Assembly (NCBI GenBank): GCA_017517845.1
Contig: JAFWXW010000032.1
Span: 1 to 54,321, forward strand
DNA: 54,321 nt
Direction of reading: 5' to 3'
Source: Paludibacteraceae bacterium
GTDB taxonomy: Bacteria > Bacteroidota > Bacteroidia > Bacteroidales > Paludibacteraceae
Below, piece by piece: positions 51,081 through 54,321 of the stretch. The notes under the pieces were generated by a model that saw only the letters and a list, made by a program, of their open reading frames with translations, ran no database searches and was not told where the DNA came from. How positions within the stretch are numbered: the stretch's first letter is position 1; the number at the start of each line of letters is the position of its first letter. Position numbers and translations under genes: made by a program.

Positions 51081-52322
51081 ATGGTAAAAGGAAATGATAT
51101 AGAGACGGTTACATTAGAGGAGTGGGGTGCTGATATTTACCCAAAACTTTCTTGGTTTAAACAGAATAAGGTTTCTTCTGCTCATATAATGGTGGTGGGT
51201 TGCGGTGCACTAGGAAATGAGGTTATCAAGAACTTGGCTCTTTTTGGAGTAGGAAATTTAGTTCTAGTAGATTTTGATACTTGTGAATTTAGTAACCTTA
51301 CCAGATCTATATTATTTAATAGCGATGATGCTCAAAAACATCGCTACAAGGTGGAAGCTGCTGCGGAGAGTATAAAAAGAATTAATCCTAATATTAATGT
51401 AAAAACTATTGTTGGCGATATAAGCTATAGTGTAGGACTAGGACTTATTCGTCAGATGAATGCTGTGGTGGGTTGTGTAGATAATAGGTGGGCTCGTTAC
51501 TGCCTAAATCGTCTATGTATGCGTGCTGGAGTGCCATGGGTAGATGGTGGTCTTAATGCATTAGAAGGTGTGGCAAAGGTGTTTATCCCCGGAAAAAACT
51601 GTTATGCTTGCACATTGGAACCCTCTGCTCTAGCAGAACTTAAAAGAAGCACATCTTGTGCAGTGGCTATCAAAAGAAATCAAGAAAGTGGCAGAGTTCC
51701 TACCACTCCTGTTGTGGCTTCTATTATAGGTGCAGTTCAGGCACAGGAGGCTATGAAACTTATTCACAAAGAAGAGTTGGAAAGTGGCGAACTCACCTCG
51801 TTGTGCGGAAAAATGTTTTGTTATGATGGTCAATATATGAGTGTTAGATTAATCTCACATCAGGCATGGGACGATGATTGCCCTGTACACGAAAATTGGT
51901 CTCCTATTGTGAAATCACCACTAAATAATCTCAATACAGTGGAAGAAGTTTTGTCTTGGCTAAAGAAAAAGTTCTCTACAGACCATGTGGAGATAGTACT
52001 CAGAAATCATTCTTGGGTAGATTTTATTGAAGATAGAGAAAGTGGTAAGATATATAATGTAATGCTTCCAGAGGCTGAGGTGCCCGCATTTATAGAAAGT
52101 GATGAGGTATTACGCAGCAAACCGATGGGACAATTTTACCAACACACAATTCGCAATATCAATTCAGATTTTAAGGATAAAGACTTAACACTCTCTCAGC
52201 TTGGAATTCCAGAAATGGAGGTCTTATATGTTAGAACTCAGAATGAGGAAAAGTATGTAGAGTTGAGAGTTGGGAGTGAGGAGTTAGGAATTCTTGTGCA
52301 AACGAGAGGAGAACCAAGCTAG
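51081..52322 (+). CDS. E1-like (ThiF/MoeB family) adenylyltransferase in the T6SS locus
   Basis: A 413-residue E1-like enzyme. The ATP-binding loop is GCGALGNE (residues 40-47), with Asp64 in VLVDFD, Arg75 in NLTRSILF and Asp134 in GCVDNR. Cys174 and Cys177 (CYAC) with Cys267 (CPVH) are candidate zinc ligands; Cys193 in STSCAVAIKRN is the candidate catalytic Cys. A further ~140-residue C-terminal extension ends in LTLSQLGIPEMEVLYVRT, which could be a ubiquitin-like fold. The last ~20 codons come from a dispersed repeat. A target protein is not evident. Confidence 0.78.
   Translation: MVKGNDIETVTLEEWGADIYPKLSWFKQNKVSSAHIMVVGCGALGNEVIKNLALFGVGNLVLVDFDTCEFSNLTRSILFNSDDAQKHRYKVEAAAESIKRINPNINVKTIVGDISYSVGLGLIRQMNAVVGCVDNRWARYCLNRLCMRAGVPWVDGGLNALEGVAKVFIPGKNCYACTLEPSALAELKRSTSCAVAIKRNQESGRVPTTPVVASIIGAVQAQEAMKLIHKEELESGELTSLCGKMFCYDGQYMSVRLISHQAWDDDCPVHENWSPIVKSPLNNLNTVEEVLSWLKKKFSTDHVEIVLRNHSWVDFIEDRESGKIYNVMLPEAEVPAFIESDEVLRSKPMGQFYQHTIRNINSDFKDKDLTLSQLGIPEMEVLYVRTQNEEKYVELRVGSEELGILVQTRGEPS
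52264..52292 (+). repeat. Dispersed TTAGGAGT-type repeat, copy 3, inside the E1-like gene
   Basis: GAGTGAGGAGTTAGGAA-type sequence as at 9043-9075. Here it is inside the reading frame and encodes VGSEELGI, so the repeat has become the C-terminus of the E1-like protein. Confidence 0.65.
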
Positions 52323-52394
52323 CTTGAGTTATCCCGAGTGCAGCCAAGAATCACGAGCGTAGCGAGTAATTTTAATGTATAGTCATAATAAACA

Positions 52395-53180
52395 ATGAAC
52401 ACAACTAGAAACATATCAGAAATTAGGGCAGAGGTGCTGCTAAATCACTTATATCCAGAATTGACAGAAAGTTGGATAGTGAGAAACAAAGGTTCTTTTT
52501 ATAGGAACTATAGTGATGATATATTAAAATTGGATGAAAAATCATCACAACTATCTTTGTCACGTGATGGGTTTCTACGATTATTGCCACAGGGGCTTAT
52601 TTGTACAGATGAAGAATTAAAAGGTGGAGATTTTTCTGTCAAATATGAGGCTCTCACAGCACGTAAAAAATTACTTGAAGAACTCTTTATTCCGTTTGAT
52701 TCTTGGAGTTTTAGAGAAAGTATTCACAACGAAGAAGAACTAGCAGAATTATTAGAAAACAAGTTAAGTATATTACTTAAAACATATTATGGTCTTGATA
52801 TAGAGGCAGAAACCAATCCGTACGTTCGTGAATTTATGAAATTATTGCCAAAGGTAAGTCGTTTGCGTGGCAATTTTCATAGAATATCAGATGTACTTAC
52901 TGTATTGTTAAATCATAGAGTGACCACAGAAATCTCATGTTATGATTGGAGCGACAAACCCTCAGATACCCAACCATTGATAAGTTATAAGGTATGGATT
53001 CCAAACCTAACTAGAGAAGAATATATAAAACTAGAAAACAATATAGAAGGCTTATTAAAGTTTATTGTGGAATGGTTTATTCCGTTTAATACCCGTTGTG
53101 TGATAGAACTTAAAACAGAAAATTCTACTTCACTAGACAATGGATTATTACTAAACTATAATACAAAATTGAGTTTATAA
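52395..53180 (+). CDS. T6SS baseplate protein, TssF/TssG-like
   Basis: A 261-residue protein. The pattern RLLPQGLICTDEEL, LFIPFDSWSFRESIHNEEELAELLENKL and VEWFIPFNTRCVIELK resembles baseplate wedge components, but I cannot tell TssF from TssG by eye. The gap 52323-52394 holds a GAGCGTAGCGAGT-type repeat fragment and no clear promoter. It is 22 bp before the TssK-like gene, a neighbourhood that supports a baseplate role. Alternative: another subtype iii component. Confidence 0.5.
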   Translation: MNTTRNISEIRAEVLLNHLYPELTESWIVRNKGSFYRNYSDDILKLDEKSSQLSLSRDGFLRLLPQGLICTDEELKGGDFSVKYEALTARKKLLEELFIPFDSWSFRESIHNEEELAELLENKLSILLKTYYGLDIEAETNPYVREFMKLLPKVSRLRGNFHRISDVLTVLLNHRVTTEISCYDWSDKPSDTQPLISYKVWIPNLTREEYIKLENNIEGLLKFIVEWFIPFNTRCVIELKTENSTSLDNGLLLNYNTKLSL

Positions 53181-53202
53181 ATTTATCTAAATACATATAG
53201 AG

Positions 53203-54321
53203 ATGAATGTAAATGCAAAAATAGATTGGCATGCTGGAATGGAACTTACAGCTCAAACATTTATTGAATTAGATAATTGTTTACAGAGAAATAGGGAAAT
53301 TACTCATAAAGTAGTGGCAGGAAATCATTTTGGAATTTTACCTACCACAGCATTCCAATGTAATGGTGTATTTGTGAAAAAAACATTGGAGATTAGTCCA
53401 TTGTCATTTATGGCACTCATGCCTTCTGGAGAATTATTACATGTAGATGAAGATATAGTGCTAGAGATTCCCATTTTGTACGGTAAGGAATATTATCTAG
53501 GTTGCAGACAAGGAGACAAAACTCGCAGTTTTGACAAAGAGCAGGTCCCTTTTATATCTCCTGTGCCAGAATGTGGAATATATAAAGAAGAAGATTTAGC
53601 CTCTGGCGATATTTTGCCTTTGATGAAATTCAAGGTAAAAGACGGAGTTTTTTCTGTGGACAAAGATTATATTCCACCATATCTAACATTGGGTTTAGAT
53701 GCACGTTTCGAGAAATTTATCAATACTTTTTCCGAAAAAGTTTCAATCCTAGCAAATCACCAAAACCTAGAATCTGGCGAGGCAAAGCGTAGTTTTTTAC
53801 GCTATGCTAATGTACTTAAAAATTATAGTACCACACATCGTGTAGAACATTTTATAGAATTATTACAAGAAATAGCAGAGGCGGTAGAGTATTACATAGT
53901 AAATGTTTATACAGAAAAGGCTATAGAACACGTAGTGTATTCTCCATACGATGTGGTTTCATATTTAACTTGGTTGGACGGATATTTACATGGAGCAGCC
54001 ACCATATTAGATGGTGTGGTATTAGAAGACAAAAGCATAGACTTTGAGGCTTTAAAACTTCAAGTTAAAGAAGAAATTTACGAAAAATTATACCCAGAAC
54101 TTAAAGAAACTCTTCACAAAGAGTTGCATGATGAACTTAAAAAAGAAATTTGGGACGAATTATATTCTTCACTTTCAGACTATATAAATGGTAATTTCAG
54201 AAAAGAAATTTATGAATTACTAGAAGGAAAACTTTCAGAAGAACTATACCAAAAATTATATAAATCTCTATATGATGGTTTGTATAATGCTCTGTTTGTT
54301 CCAGAAGAAGAGGAAGAGGAA
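53203..54321 (+). CDS. T6SS baseplate protein TssK-like (partial, cut by window end)
   Basis: 373 residues with no stop before the window edge. The N-terminus KIDWHAGMELTAQTFIELDN matches the start of Bacteroidota TssK, which links baseplate to membrane complex. The middle holds AKRSFLRYANVLKNYSTTHR and VVSYLTWLDGYLHG. The last ~75 residues before the edge are odd: repeats of about 12 residues built on ELYxxLYxxL, ending in an acidic run. This resembles a repeat-expanded linker or coiled region. It follows the baseplate gene by 22 bp. Confidence 0.6.
   Translation, partial: MNVNAKIDWHAGMELTAQTFIELDNCLQRNREITHKVVAGNHFGILPTTAFQCNGVFVKKTLEISPLSFMALMPSGELLHVDEDIVLEIPILYGKEYYLGCRQGDKTRSFDKEQVPFISPVPECGIYKEEDLASGDILPLMKFKVKDGVFSVDKDYIPPYLTLGLDARFEKFINTFSEKVSILANHQNLESGEAKRSFLRYANVLKNYSTTHRVEHFIELLQEIAEAVEYYIVNVYTEKAIEHVVYSPYDVVSYLTWLDGYLHGAATILDGVVLEDKSIDFEALKLQVKEEIYEKLYPELKETLHKELHDELKKEIWDELYSSLSDYINGNFRKEIYELLEGKLSEELYQKLYKSLYDGLYNALFVPEEEEEE

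Overview
The window is AT-rich chromosomal DNA of a member of the Bacteroidota, most likely Bacteroidales. Three things point there. Many genes are preceded by the Bacteroidota-type -7 box TAnnTTTG. The alpha-amylase ends in a type IX secretion (T9SS) C-terminal sorting domain. The T6SS genes (TssB, TssC, Hcp/TssD, VgrG, ClpV, TssK-like) are of the Bacteroidota T6SS subtype iii kind. I saw no rRNA, tRNA, CRISPR array or transposase gene.

Layout. 1-10 kb is mostly housekeeping: holA, a MurC-like ligase, a HigBA-type toxin-antitoxin pair, pgk, a CAP-domain protein, an outer-membrane barrel, a secreted GH13 amylase and trmO. 10-23 kb is accessory: a first AAA+ ATPase gene, an Abi remnant with two structured RNAs, a RhuM-like gene, a PLD-family nuclease with a run of small membrane proteins, a second AAA+ ATPase gene, and a LytTR regulator coupled to a membrane-anchored glycosidase-like protein. 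23-29 kb returns to housekeeping: mfd, a dolichol-phosphate-mannose-synthase-like GT2 and dihydroorotase. 29-54 kb is a T6SS locus: clpV-tssB-tssC-four hcp-two vgrG-a beta-rich spike-like protein, then a reverse-strand island of four AAA+ ATPase genes, then a reverse-strand PAAR-like gene with an unknown partner, then an E1-like enzyme, a TssF/TssG-like protein and a TssK-like protein cut by the window end.

The most interesting signal is not one gene but a recurring arrangement around the six AAA+ ATPase genes. Two of them (10095 and 18535) have three 19-bp dyads spaced exactly 32 or 33 bp apart, and in both the last dyad begins 24 bp before the -7 box, although the dyad sequences differ. Other 32/33-bp-period repeat sets, some without any gene to serve, lie at 45007-45262 and 49633-49676. 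The ATPase genes are also bracketed by 31-61 bp duplications, several of which are copies of the 3' end of a neighbouring gene. Together this looks like ATPase cassettes that are exchanged and accumulate at gene 3' ends, notably inside the T6SS locus. The mechanism and function are inference; the repeats themselves are visible in the sequence.
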